41,774 nt of DNA from contig JAEZUR010000197.1 in assembly GCA_023420935.1 (NCBI GenBank), positions 1 to 41,774 of the forward strand, in the 5' to 3' direction. Position numbers and translations under genes: made by a program. Below the pieces are notes generated by a model. That model did no database searches and was not told the DNA's origin. It worked only from the letters and a program-made list of their open reading frames with translations. Below are positions 1 to 8,936 of this stretch, piece by piece. Source of the DNA: Bacillota bacterium (GTDB taxonomy: Bacteria; Bacillota; Clostridia; Lachnospirales; Lachnospiraceae). The stretch's first letter is position 1; each line of letters begins with the position of its first letter.

Positions 1-299
1 GTGGTGGGAATCAACAAAAAGTATTGCTTGCAAAGTGGATGTTGCGAGATCCACAAATATTAATTCTAGATGAACCAACAAGAGGAATTGATGTAGGTGC
101 TAAATTTGAAATATATAAATTAATGATTGAGTTAGCGCAACAGGGAAGAGCTGTTATTATGGTTTCTTCCGAGATGCCGGAACTGATTGGTATGTGTGAC
201 AGAATCTATGTAATGAATCAAGGAAAGATTACTGGAGAATTAGCTAGAAACGAATTTAGCCAGGAAGATATTATGAAATTTGCCACAAGTAATATATAG
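1..299 (+). CDS. Sugar ABC transporter ATP-binding protein, C-terminal part (5' end outside window)
   Basis: Cytoplasmic ATPase subunit of a monosaccharide/polyol importer of the RbsA/XylG/MglA class. The open frame enters from the left edge (codons start at base 3). It shows the ABC signature ending GGNQQKV, directly followed by Walker B LILDEPTRGIDVGAK and then the switch-histidine region, which here reads MVSSEMPEL, as is usual for the second cassette of this family. Only about 98 residues are visible, so the first cassette and the Walker A motif lie upstream. The stop codon is 11 bases before the next gene's start, and that gene's Shine-Dalgarno sequence overlaps the intergap. The gene is clearly co-transcribed with the permease that follows. 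The TTG at base 24 is an internal leucine, not a start. Confidence 0.93.
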   Translation, partial: GGNQQKVLLAKWMLRDPQILILDEPTRGIDVGAKFEIYKLMIELAQQGRAVIMVSSEMPELIGMCDRIYVMNQGKITGELARNEFSQEDIMKFATSNI

Positions 300-310
300 G
301 AGGAGAAGAG

Positions 311-1291
311 ATGAGAGAAAAAATTAGAAATACTTCAGCAAAGGAGAAGTATTCCATATTTATAGTTCTATTTGTTATGATTTTTCTTTGTAGTTTTTTA
401 AATGAAAACTTTTTAGCAGCAAATAATTTATCAAATATTATGAAACAGCTGGCTGTAAGTACAATCTTAGCTTACGGTGAAATGTTATTAATTGTTAGCG
501 GTATGCTGGATCTATCATCAGGCGCAGTACTTGCACTATCCGGTGTTTTATCTATTATGACTTATCAGTCGACCGGTTCTTTAGTATTAGCAGTGATCGT
601 AGCAATCGTTGTAGCTGTAGTGTGTAATATCGTGAATGCTATCATGATTACCAATTTTAATGCACCACCATTTATCGCCACATTAGTTATGCAGCAGGTG
701 GCCCGTGGGCTTGCATTGTTAATTACAGGTGGTCAGAATATCTTACAGCTAAAAGATTATGTAATATTCGGTCAGGGCAGTATAGGACCAATTCCTATTT
801 CAATTCTGGTTACGATAATTATAACAGCCATTATATGGTACATATTAAGACATACAAGATTAGGACGTTCTTTATATGCAATTGGTGGCAATGAGGAAGC
901 ATCCATTGCAGCAGGTATTAAAGTAAAGAAGAACAAATATATCGTATTTATCATCAATGGTGTTTTGGTAGGTATAGCTGGTATTCTCTTCATGTCGCGT
1001 GTTAATGCTGGTTTACCAAATGGTGCAATCGGATATGAAATGGAAGGTTTAACAGCAGCAATCGTTGGTGGAACAAGTTTTTCCGGTGGAGTAGGAACAA
1101 CAATGGGAACATTAGCCGGAGCATTCATAATTGGATGTTTAAATAACATTATGAACTTAATTGGTGTAGATTCTTATATTCAGCAGATAGTGAAAGCTTG
1201 CATTATTGTACTTGCAGTTATCTGGGATATTAGGTCAAAGAGTAAAAAGACGAGAAAAGTTGTTCTTGTAGAAGAAAAAAAAGCAGCATAG
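311..1291 (+). CDS. Sugar ABC transporter permease, RbsC/XylH family
   Basis: Membrane channel subunit (BPD_transp_2 family) of the importer whose ATPase precedes it. It has 326 residues, the usual length. It is strongly hydrophobic, with about 8-10 membrane segments, the first near residues 15-32. Family landmarks are the LLIVSGMLDLSSGAVLALSG stretch near residue 60 and a GLTAAIVGGTSFSGG motif near residue 245. The ATG follows an AGGAGGAG ribosome site placed right at the upstream stop codon. With the dehydrogenase and xylulokinase downstream, the most likely cargo is a pentitol or pentose such as xylitol, D-arabitol or xylose. This is inferred from context; the permease sequence does not give the substrate. 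No binding-protein gene is visible; it presumably lies upstream of the window. Confidence 0.92.
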   Translation: MREKIRNTSAKEKYSIFIVLFVMIFLCSFLNENFLAANNLSNIMKQLAVSTILAYGEMLLIVSGMLDLSSGAVLALSGVLSIMTYQSTGSLVLAVIVAIVVAVVCNIVNAIMITNFNAPPFIATLVMQQVARGLALLITGGQNILQLKDYVIFGQGSIGPIPISILVTIIITAIIWYILRHTRLGRSLYAIGGNEEASIAAGIKVKKNKYIVFIINGVLVGIAGILFMSRVNAGLPNGAIGYEMEGLTAAIVGGTSFSGGVGTTMGTLAGAFIIGCLNNIMNLIGVDSYIQQIVKACIIVLAVIWDIRSKSKKTRKVVLVEEKKAA

Positions 1292-1354
1292 TAAAACAAT
1301 AAAATAGAGCTTACAAGAAATTAAAAAATAAAAAAAATAAAAGGAGATAATACT

Positions 1355-2395
1355 ATGAAAAATAAGGCAGTATATATGACAGGATTAAATAAAATGGAAA
1401 TCAGAGATATTGAGGTACCACAAGTAAAAGAGAATGAGGTATTAGTAAAACTAGAGTATGTAGGAATATGCGGATCAGATGTACACTATTTGGAGCATGG
1501 ATCCATTGGTGATTTTATTGTAAATGGCGATTTCATACTCGGACATGAATGTGCTGGTGAAATTGTTCAATTAGGAAGTAACGTTACTGAGTTAAGTATT
1601 GGTGATAAGGTAGCTTTAGAGCCTGGTTGCACTTGTGGACAATGTGAATTCTGTAAAACTGGTAAATATAATCTTTGTCCTGATGTAGAATTTCTTGCTA
1701 CCCCTCCATATCACGGATGCCTAGAAAATTATATTGCATTTCCAGCAAATATGTGCTTTAAATTACCAGATAATATCACCTCAAAGGAAGGTGCCCTAGT
1801 GGAACCTCTTGCAGTAGGAATGCATGCAGCAGCACAAGGTAATGTAAAATTAGGTGATTCAGTAGTAATTCTTGGTGCTGGATGCATTGGACTTGTAACT
1901 TTGTTAGCTTGTAAAGCATATGGAGCGACTGATATAACAGTAGTGGATGTAATGCAGAAGAGACTTGATTATGCAATGAAATTAGGAGCAACCAGAGTAA
2001 TTAATGCAAAGGATGCTGATGCAGTTGCAGTAATGGACGAGATCACAAAGGGTAAAGGAAGCGACGTTATCATTGAAACAGCAGGAAGCATATTTACAAT
2101 AAAACAGACTGCATATCTTGTGAAACGTGGTGGAACTATAGTACTTGTAGGTATGGCACCGGATGACATTATTGAATACAACTTTGCAAAGATCATGGCA
2201 AAAGAAGCAACTATTACATCTGTATTCCGTTACAGAAATATTTATCCAAAAGCAATTAATGCAATTGCAAAAGGAATTATTGATATATCCGGTATCGTAA
2301 CGCACGAATTTGATTTTGAAGATACAGCAAAAGCGTTTGATTTTGTTATTAATAATAAGAATGATGTTGTGAAAGCAGTTATTAAAATAGGATAG
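1355..2395 (+). CDS. Zinc-dependent polyol (xylitol/sorbitol-type) dehydrogenase
   Basis: Medium-chain NAD(P)-dependent dehydrogenase, 346 residues, cytoplasmic. The sequence shows catalytic-zinc ligands in GICGSDVHYLEHG (Cys near residue 39) and GHECAGE (His-Glu near 64-65). A structural-zinc Cys cluster follows, GCTCGQCEFCKTG plus a later Cys, near residues 90-105. The FLATPPYHG motif is typical of polyol dehydrogenases, and the Rossmann motif GAGCIGL lies near residue 173. Polyol dehydrogenases of this group oxidise xylitol, sorbitol or L-iditol to the 2-keto sugar. Because xylulokinase follows after nine bases, the likely reaction is xylitol (or D-arabitol) to D-xylulose. Sorbitol to fructose is the alternative but would not need that kinase. 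A clean AAAGGAGA ribosome site precedes the ATG. Confidence 0.9.
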   Translation: MKNKAVYMTGLNKMEIRDIEVPQVKENEVLVKLEYVGICGSDVHYLEHGSIGDFIVNGDFILGHECAGEIVQLGSNVTELSIGDKVALEPGCTCGQCEFCKTGKYNLCPDVEFLATPPYHGCLENYIAFPANMCFKLPDNITSKEGALVEPLAVGMHAAAQGNVKLGDSVVILGAGCIGLVTLLACKAYGATDITVVDVMQKRLDYAMKLGATRVINAKDADAVAVMDEITKGKGSDVIIETAGSIFTIKQTAYLVKRGGTIVLVGMAPDDIIEYNFAKIMAKEATITSVFRYRNIYPKAINAIAKGIIDISGIVTHEFDFEDTAKAFDFVINNKNDVVKAVIKIG

Positions 2396-2404
2396 GGTGA
2401 TGAT

Positions 2405-3877
2405 ATGTATTATATTGGAATCGATTTGGGGACTTCTGCAGTAAAACTTTTGTTAATGGAATCAGGCGGAAAAATACATAACAGTGTTTCAAAAGAATAT
2501 CCACTTTATTTTCCACATCCTGGGTGGTCTGAGCAACACCCAGGAGATTGGTGGAACGCAGTATGTGAAGGAATTGTAGAATTAGTAAAAGATGTTGATA
2601 AAACACTAGTAGCAGGGATTAGTTTTGGAGGGCAGATGCACGGGCTTGTTACTCTAGATCATGAGGATAATATCATACGACCTGCAATTTTGTGGAACGA
2701 TGGAAGAAGTATACAAGAAACAGACTATCTTAACCATGAGATTGGAAAGGAGAGGTTATCTGAGTACACTGCTAACATTGCATTTACCGGCTTTACTGCA
2801 CCTAAGATACTTTGGGTAAAGAACAACGAACCTGAGAATTTTAAAAGAATTAGTAAAATTATGTTACCGAAAGATTATATCGCTTATATGTTGTCCGGAA
2901 CGTTTTGTACAGATGTCTCTGATGCCTCTGGAATGTTGCTTTTAGATGTAAAAAATAAATGTTGGTCAAAGCAAATGCTAGATATCTGCAGTATTACGGA
3001 AAGCCAGCTGCCAAGAATATTTGAAAGTTATGATATCGTAGGAACGTTAAAACCAGAACTAGCTGATCAATTTGGACTAAGCACAGAAGTAAAAATAGTA
3101 GCCGGGGCAGCTGACAACGCAGCGGCAGCAGTTGGAACCGGTACGGTTGGTGATGGAATGTGCAATGTATCCCTTGGAACTTCAGGAACAATCTTTATCT
3201 CTAGTAAACATTTTGGAGTAGATAAATATAACGCACTTCATGCATTTTCACATGCTGATGGAAATTATCATTTATTAGGATGTATGCTAAGCGCAGCTTC
3301 TTGTAATAAATGGTGGATGGATGGAATCATCGGAACAAAAGATTATATATCCGAACAAGATAAGGTTACAAATCTTGGCCAAAACAATGTTTTTTTCTTA
3401 CCGTATTTAATGGGAGAAAGATCGCCTCACAACAATCCCAATGCGAGGGGTACTTTTATCGGTATGACCATGGATACCACAAGAACTGATATGACGCAGG
3501 CAATATTAGAAGGCGTTGCCTTTGCAATAAGAGATTCTTTTGAGGTAGTAAAATCTCTTGGAGTTAATATTGAAAGAACGAAAATTTCCGGAGGTGGTGC
3601 GAAGAGTCATCTGTGGAGAACCATTTTTTCGAATGTGTTAAATATTAAAGTAGATACACTAGAAAGCGAGGAAGGACCTAGCCTTGGTGGAGCAATGTTA
3701 GCTGCGGTTGCATGTGGCGAATATGCAAATGTAGAGGAAGCTGCTTCTCAGATCGTTAAAATTGTTGATACGATTGAACCAGATCCTGATCTAGCTGCAA
3801 AGTATGAGACAAAGTATCGTCAGTTTGCAAAAATTTATCCTGCGATGAAAGAGCTATTCAATGAAATAATAGAATAA
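2405..3877 (+). CDS. xylB: Xylulokinase (FGGY family)
   Basis: Phosphorylates D-xylulose to D-xylulose 5-phosphate for the pentose phosphate or phosphoketolase route. It has 490 residues, the standard length. The N-terminal actin-like fold begins GIDLGTSAVKLLLM. The substrate-region motifs GGQMHGLV (about residues 76-83) and AILWNDGRS (about 97-105) are those of xylulokinases rather than glycerol or ribulose kinases. The C-terminal ATP domain shows GAADNAAAAVGTG, LMGERSPH and SGGGAKSHLW. The start lies nine bases after the dehydrogenase stop, with a weak GGTGAT ribosome site that suggests coupled translation. It is the last gene of the polyol/pentose operon, because a clear terminator follows. 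Confidence 0.94.
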   Translation: MYYIGIDLGTSAVKLLLMESGGKIHNSVSKEYPLYFPHPGWSEQHPGDWWNAVCEGIVELVKDVDKTLVAGISFGGQMHGLVTLDHEDNIIRPAILWNDGRSIQETDYLNHEIGKERLSEYTANIAFTGFTAPKILWVKNNEPENFKRISKIMLPKDYIAYMLSGTFCTDVSDASGMLLLDVKNKCWSKQMLDICSITESQLPRIFESYDIVGTLKPELADQFGLSTEVKIVAGAADNAAAAVGTGTVGDGMCNVSLGTSGTIFISSKHFGVDKYNALHAFSHADGNYHLLGCMLSAASCNKWWMDGIIGTKDYISEQDKVTNLGQNNVFFLPYLMGERSPHNNPNARGTFIGMTMDTTRTDMTQAILEGVAFAIRDSFEVVKSLGVNIERTKISGGGAKSHLWRTIFSNVLNIKVDTLESEEGPSLGGAMLAAVACGEYANVEEAASQIVKIVDTIEPDPDLAAKYETKYRQFAKIYPAMKELFNEIIE

Positions 3878-3899
3878 ATTGAAGAATTTGATTCATAAT

Positions 3900-3935
3900 A
3901 ATGGAAAGTTCGCATAGCGTGCTTTCCATTGTTTT
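3900..3935 (+). terminator. Intrinsic terminator after xylB operon
   Basis: Perfect 9-bp stem (AATGGAAAG at 3900-3908 pairing with CTTTCCATT at 3922-3930). Its loop can form a further CGC/GCG pairing, and GTTTT follows. It ends the polyol/xylulose operon before the solute-binding-protein operon. Confidence 0.8.
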
Positions 3936-4005
3936 AATAGTTGATTGCAGATTTATTCTAAATGTGTAATAATAAAATTAGTGGTAAATTAAAGGAGGAC
4001 ATTCA

Positions 4006-5457
4006 ATGAGGGTGTATAAATTATGTGTAAAGGGACTTATATTAGCCATAATTTTAATCTTTTTTATGTTACCTGTTGGATGTACAAAAGTAACGGAACG
4101 AGTAGGTAGTAAAACAGTATTATTTGGAGAGCAGGAAAATGAATATGGAAATGTAGAATCTCCTGGAACGTTTGATTGGAAACAGTGTGAAGGAACGATA
4201 CTTAATTTTATTTGTGAAGACAATATAAACGCTAATATACTATCCAAAGAGTGTGAGAAGTTTACAGAAGTTACTGGTATTAAAGTTAATATTAAAAGAA
4301 TGGATTTCAATACCTTAGAAGAGAAAATTAATATGGAGTTTATATCAAAAACGGCGCAGTTTGACTTAATTTATGTTGATCCATATAAGACATTAAATCG
4401 TTTTTCTGATGGACTGGAAGATTTGAATATATATGAAAAGGATCCAACGTTACCTCATATCGTAGGTGGATTTGATAGTTTTTCAAAAGAACAGATGGAA
4501 GTTTGTTCTTATTTTGATAATAAAGATAAGGTGTTTACGATTCCGTTTGATTCTACAACAATGATTTTATTTTATAGACAGGATATTTTTGATGAATATA
4601 AGGAACAGATGAAACAAGACTTAGGTTTCGAACCTAATCCTGGAAGCAGCAATTTTACATGGGATCAATTTATCGAAGTTTCTAAATGGATTAGCGATAA
4701 TGTAAAAAATGACCAAGTAAAGTGTGGAAGTATAACTATGTCAGCTAAACATAACTCAATTTATACAGCATTTTCTACCGTTTTAAGTGCTTATGGTGGA
4801 GATTATTTTGATAATGATAAGACAGTTAGTCTTGGAACAAATTCAGGTTCCGAAATTCAATCGTATACCAGCGAATTTAAAACCGCCTTACAAAAGTTTA
4901 AAGAAATTATAGCACTAAATCCTGAAAATGAACGAGGTTATTCTTGGGATGAAGTCGTAAATGCATTTACTAAGGGTGAGGTAGCAATGATGATTAACTG
5001 GGATGAGAATATATCCGCGGTAGAGAATTCTGTTGTGGCTGGAAAGGTAGGATATAGCATATTACCTAAGGGATCACAAAGAAGTTCCAATATCTATGGT
5101 GGCTCAGGCATTGGTATTAATAGTTATGCCAGCAGCAAAAATAAATTGGCTGCTTGGATGTTTATTGTATGGGCAACCTCTCCCGAAGTTCAGATGAAGT
5201 CATTTACAGCAAAAGAGGGAGGAACTCTTCCGACGAGGACGGCGTTAAGAGAGATGATAAAAAAGGAGTATTCGGAAGAAATGCCCCAGGTGACAGCAAT
5301 GTATATGGCCCAAGAGAAAGAAAATGCTTATTATAGACCAAAGATGAAAGATGGTTTTGAATTTGAGAAAATTATGATTACCAATTTGTTTGATATGGTT
5401 CAAGAGGATCGAAAGGTCAAAAATGTAGCGATAAAAATCAAAAGTCAGTGGAATTAA
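4006..5457 (+). CDS. Extracellular solute-binding lipoprotein (family 1), possibly a sensor partner
   Basis: Sugar-binding protein of the MalE-like family 1, 483 residues. It starts with a basic stretch and a hydrophobic signal (residues 8-25) ending LPVGC, so Cys26 is the probable lipidated residue; the proline at -3 makes it a loose lipobox. A typical family segment is the FTKGEVAMMINWDE motif near residue 325, followed by a GGSGIGINSYA stretch. The ATG follows AAAGGAGG. No permease or ATPase gene accompanies it. Instead a YesM-like histidine kinase starts 28 bases later, then a YesN-like regulator. This suggests that the protein captures a sugar outside the cell and presents it to the kinase, though it may also serve an importer encoded elsewhere. 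The ligand cannot be told from sequence. Confidence 0.85.
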   Translation: MRVYKLCVKGLILAIILIFFMLPVGCTKVTERVGSKTVLFGEQENEYGNVESPGTFDWKQCEGTILNFICEDNINANILSKECEKFTEVTGIKVNIKRMDFNTLEEKINMEFISKTAQFDLIYVDPYKTLNRFSDGLEDLNIYEKDPTLPHIVGGFDSFSKEQMEVCSYFDNKDKVFTIPFDSTTMILFYRQDIFDEYKEQMKQDLGFEPNPGSSNFTWDQFIEVSKWISDNVKNDQVKCGSITMSAKHNSIYTAFSTVLSAYGGDYFDNDKTVSLGTNSGSEIQSYTSEFKTALQKFKEIIALNPENERGYSWDEVVNAFTKGEVAMMINWDENISAVENSVVAGKVGYSILPKGSQRSSNIYGGSGIGINSYASSKNKLAAWMFIVWATSPEVQMKSFTAKEGGTLPTRTALREMIKKEYSEEMPQVTAMYMAQEKENAYYRPKMKDGFEFEKIMITNLFDMVQEDRKVKNVAIKIKSQWN

Positions 5458-5485
5458 CATCAATATAGATTAAAAGAGGGTATTC

Positions 5486-7237
5486 ATGGAGTGGAAAAAC
5501 ATGAAAATTATCAAAGAGAAACATAGTTTGCGAAATCAATTTTTTAAAGCAACTGCTCTTTTGATAATTTTATCTTTAGTAATTTTTATGGTTATGTTTC
5601 AAAATTTTAAACAAACTATCAAAAAGCAATATGGAGAGTCTGAAAAACAATCCGTAATCGTAACTGGTAATAATATTGATAACATTTTAAATGATGTTGA
5701 GAATATCTCTAATTCAATTATCTCGAATCAAGAGTTGATTTATAATATAAAAAAAGGCGAAATAGCTCAACTGGTTGATAATTTGTACAATTATTATATC
5801 TCAAGTAATATAATTGAAGGAATATATGTTATTACCCCAGGTGGATATCATCAAGTTGGAGCTGAGCTGAAAGACGGAGTAAAGAACTTTCCGAGGTATG
5901 AATTAGATAATACAACAGGTGAAATTATATGGTTCCCAACGATAGAAAAGAATGTTAAAATCCTATCTGGTAGTATGACAAAGCGATATTTCTCAATGGG
6001 AAGAAAAATCATTGATATTTATTCGTTAAAAGAGTTAGGTTACATCAATATAGAAGTGGATGAAAGTGTTTTGACAGGAGCTTTAACCGATTTACATGAA
6101 GAAAGTAGCAATATTTTTATCTGTGATGCAATGGGAAATATTATTGCAGGAACAGATCATGAATTCAAGCGAATTGATAACAACAATTCCAGTTTTTTCA
6201 GTACCATGGTAGGAGATAGTCAACCTAATTACGTAAGTTATCTAGAGAATGGAAAGAAATATGTAGCGATATATTCGCCCTTTAATTATGGTAAATGGTA
6301 TATTGTAAAAACTGTTCCAGAAGCTGTTTTATATGCAGAAATAAATAAGATGCAATTATATTTCATTGCTGGTGGAATTGTATCTTTATTTGTTATGTTT
6401 TATTTATCGCTAATCTATACAAGGAAAATAACGAAACCAATTGAAGTAATGATGAATCAGATGAAGGAGGTCGAGGCTGGTAATCTGGATGTCAGGGTGG
6501 AATCCAATGTATATAATGAGCTAGACAATCTTAGTGAAAATTTTAATCACATGCTGAATCAAATAAAAAAATTGATGGATGACATAGTGACGGTAGAACA
6601 TAATAAAAACGAGTTGGAACTAGAAGTTCTTCATGCACAAATCAATCCGCATTTCCTATATAATACCTTAAATACAATACGATGGATGGCAAAGATAAAA
6701 GGGGAAGACAGCATTGCGGATGCCTTAGTAGCGCTGGTAAAACTTCTAAGAGTTAGTATAAGTTTTGGATATAGTATGATTTCCCTACAAGATGAGATAG
6801 AGTATATAGAAAATTATATATTAATTCAAAGATTACGCTTCAATCAGTTATTTGAAGTTCATTATGATATAAAAGAGGAACATAAAAGCCTCAGTATTCC
6901 AAAACTGATATTACAGCCTATTGTTGAAAATTCATTGATATATGGGATCGATGAAGCTGATAAACGTGAAGAGCCTATTATTATTAAGATTTTTACTAGA
7001 GAAGTTGATGGACATTTAGAAATTGTTGTAAAGGATAATGGCAGTGGTATAGAGAAGGAAGTATTAGATAACATTTTTAAACAGGATCAAAGCATCAACA
7101 AATTTAGTAAAGTAGGACTGAATAATGTGAATCAAAGACTGAAAGTATATCTGGGTGATTCATACGGTTTGCAGATTGTTTCTTCTGTGGGAGTTGGAAC
7201 AACTGTTATTATAAGTGTACCTAGTAATGCTTCATAA
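5486..7237 (+). CDS. Sensor histidine kinase, YesM/LytS-like, with extracellular sensor domain
   Basis: Membrane kinase of 583 residues. It has a first membrane helix (about residues 20-40), an extracellular domain of about 250 residues, a second helix (about 290-312) and a HAMP linker. The His_kinase domain follows with the motif HAQINPHFLYNTLNTIRW, in which His389 is the likely phospho-acceptor. The ATP-binding HATPase_c domain shows KDNGSGI and GVGLNNVNQRL-like boxes. This class usually senses carbohydrates. The chosen ATG is five bases after AGAGGG; a second ATG five codons in is possible. It sits between a sugar-binding lipoprotein and its response regulator, with short gaps on both sides, so all three are probably one transcript. 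Confidence 0.92.
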   Translation: MEWKNMKIIKEKHSLRNQFFKATALLIILSLVIFMVMFQNFKQTIKKQYGESEKQSVIVTGNNIDNILNDVENISNSIISNQELIYNIKKGEIAQLVDNLYNYYISSNIIEGIYVITPGGYHQVGAELKDGVKNFPRYELDNTTGEIIWFPTIEKNVKILSGSMTKRYFSMGRKIIDIYSLKELGYINIEVDESVLTGALTDLHEESSNIFICDAMGNIIAGTDHEFKRIDNNNSSFFSTMVGDSQPNYVSYLENGKKYVAIYSPFNYGKWYIVKTVPEAVLYAEINKMQLYFIAGGIVSLFVMFYLSLIYTRKITKPIEVMMNQMKEVEAGNLDVRVESNVYNELDNLSENFNHMLNQIKKLMDDIVTVEHNKNELELEVLHAQINPHFLYNTLNTIRWMAKIKGEDSIADALVALVKLLRVSISFGYSMISLQDEIEYIENYILIQRLRFNQLFEVHYDIKEEHKSLSIPKLILQPIVENSLIYGIDEADKREEPIIIKIFTREVDGHLEIVVKDNGSGIEKEVLDNIFKQDQSINKFSKVGLNNVNQRLKVYLGDSYGLQIVSSVGVGTTVIISVPSNAS

Positions 7238-7248
7238 AGGAGATATGT

Positions 7249-8829
7249 ATGTATAAAGTTATGATTGTAGATGATGAGATGCTTGTGAGAATTGGGGTAA
7301 AAGCACTCATCAATTGGGAAGATCTGGGGTTTGAAATTGTAGCGGAAGCAAGTAATGGACAGACTGCTTTTGAAAAGTACGTGGCCTTGAAGCCCGATCT
7401 TGTAATAACGGATATCAAGATGCCGAAACAGGATGGTCTTTGGTTAGCAAATAAAATAAAAGAATATGATTCAAATACAGAAATTATTTTTTTAACATGC
7501 TATGACGACTTTTCTTATGCAAAAGAAGCAATCAAATTAAAGGTATCTGGATATATACTAAAGGCAGAAATGGAAGAAGAAGAACTTAAAAAGATATTGA
7601 CTGATAAGAAGAAAAAGTTAGATGCCTCTGTGGGACAGGCAATCGACACGCAAAGTAATAAACTTCGTATGAGAAACCATCAGGAGTATTTACTTGGGCT
7701 TTTATTAAGTGGTAATAGAAGTAATGAACTAATCCAGGAAGAATTTGAAAAGGCGAATGTAGAGTGGAATACAAGAAAATATTGCTTCGCATTGTTTGAT
7801 TTTCGTTCCAGTTTAAAAAATGACAAGAATTCGGAATATCAAATATCAAATATCATTGTAGCATGTTTAGATTTAATTATGAATAAATTTCATGACGAAG
7901 AAATGGAGATTTTCTCAAAGCAATTTGGAAAATCAATTACTTGTTTTATTATGGCGAAAAATGCAAATGACATAAAGATTAAAAAATGTATTGATAATTT
8001 GCAAAGCTCCATTAAGCAGTATTTTAATATTGAATTTAAGAGTGCTAACTCTCCAATTACTGATTCGATAGAAGAAGCAAGAAAATACAGGGACTGGATA
8101 TTTGAAGCATCTGATTACCTGTTTTACTTGGAAGATGGAGAACATTTGACCAAAGAAACCATGTCAAGACAATCAGACAGTGTTTTTATTTATGATACAT
8201 CATTTGTGAAGGAATTTTGTCAATATATAGAAGACTCGGATAGTGATGCCATCTATAGAAAAATGGATATGTTAGAAGAATTACTGGATAAGCAAAGAGG
8301 TAATTCTCTAGAGGTAAAACTAGAATTGTCTCATATGATTAATGATATATTTAAAAGATTTGATAGTTGTTTCCAAGATGATAATGATGTTTTTACCTTT
8401 CAGAAAAAAGTAATAAATGCGGAAGAACTGAAGGAAGTGATTGAAATAATTAGAGAATTCCTAAATAATGTTATTACTGAAAATTCCATTAGCCGAGCAG
8501 ACAATACGGACATTCTGATAAAAAGAGCTGTACAGCATATTAATGATCATTATGATAAAAAGATTACACTGGATGATATTGCAGGATATGTAGGAATATC
8601 AAAATATTATTTTTCTGTCTTATTTAAGAAAGAAAAAGATATTACTTTTTCTTCTTATTTGAACACAGTTCGCATTGAAAAAGCAAAGCAATTATTAAAG
8701 AATCCACAAATTACTATAAATGATGTAGTTTATGAAGTTGGTTTTAATGATCCTCAATATTTTAGTAAAACATTTAAAAAATATGTAGGTATGACGGTTA
8801 CAGAATATCGCGGTAAATATGAAAAATAA
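7249..8829 (+). CDS. Response regulator with AraC-type DNA-binding domain (YesN-like)
   Basis: 526 residues. The N-terminal receiver domain (about 1-120) has the acidic pocket VDDE at residues 7-10, and Asp55 in TDIKMP is the phosphorylation site. A variable middle region follows, then two AraC-type helix-turn-helix motifs in the last 100 residues (LDDIAGYVGISKYYFSVLFK and INDVVYEVGFNDPQYFSKTF). The pair with the YesM-like kinase is direct: the ribosome site AAAGGAGA overlaps the kinase's stop codon. Regulators of this type normally activate carbohydrate transport and hydrolase genes. The targets may be the pentose/polyol operon upstream or the trio itself; the sequence does not settle this. 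A strong stem-loop lies just after the stop. Confidence 0.93.
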   Translation: MYKVMIVDDEMLVRIGVKALINWEDLGFEIVAEASNGQTAFEKYVALKPDLVITDIKMPKQDGLWLANKIKEYDSNTEIIFLTCYDDFSYAKEAIKLKVSGYILKAEMEEEELKKILTDKKKKLDASVGQAIDTQSNKLRMRNHQEYLLGLLLSGNRSNELIQEEFEKANVEWNTRKYCFALFDFRSSLKNDKNSEYQISNIIVACLDLIMNKFHDEEMEIFSKQFGKSITCFIMAKNANDIKIKKCIDNLQSSIKQYFNIEFKSANSPITDSIEEARKYRDWIFEASDYLFYLEDGEHLTKETMSRQSDSVFIYDTSFVKEFCQYIEDSDSDAIYRKMDMLEELLDKQRGNSLEVKLELSHMINDIFKRFDSCFQDDNDVFTFQKKVINAEELKEVIEIIREFLNNVITENSISRADNTDILIKRAVQHINDHYDKKITLDDIAGYVGISKYYFSVLFKKEKDITFSSYLNTVRIEKAKQLLKNPQITINDVVYEVGFNDPQYFSKTFKKYVGMTVTEYRGKYEK

Positions 8830-8870
8830 ATTTGATTTACTATGTATCGTAAACGCTTATATAGTCATGA

Positions 8871-8920
8871 AGAAAGAGGAGATAAGAAACTTATTGGGAA
8901 GTTTCTTATCTCCTCTTTCT
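8871..8920. terminator. Long perfect hairpin between convergent genes (probable bidirectional terminator)
   Basis: Two arms of 21 bp are perfectly complementary (8871-8891 and 8900-8920) around an 8-base loop. It lies between the end of the regulator gene on the plus strand and the end of a minus-strand operon. No long T tract follows on either side, but the distal parts of the arms are AG/CT rich. The placement fits a shared terminator. Confidence 0.7.
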
Positions 8921-8936
8921 ATTAGGGGAAACTTAG

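Noticed and set aside
772..1149. Long open frame on the minus strand inside the permease gene (also similar frames inside xylB, GH42, GH31 and others)
   Set aside because: They are antisense to well-recognised proteins, lack ribosome sites and give low-complexity Leu/Ile/Pro-rich products.
8843..8860. CGTAAACGCTTATA resembling a CcpA catabolite (cre) site after the first YesN-like gene
   Set aside because: It misses the outer T-G and C-A pairs of the consensus and lies downstream of a gene, next to a terminator.
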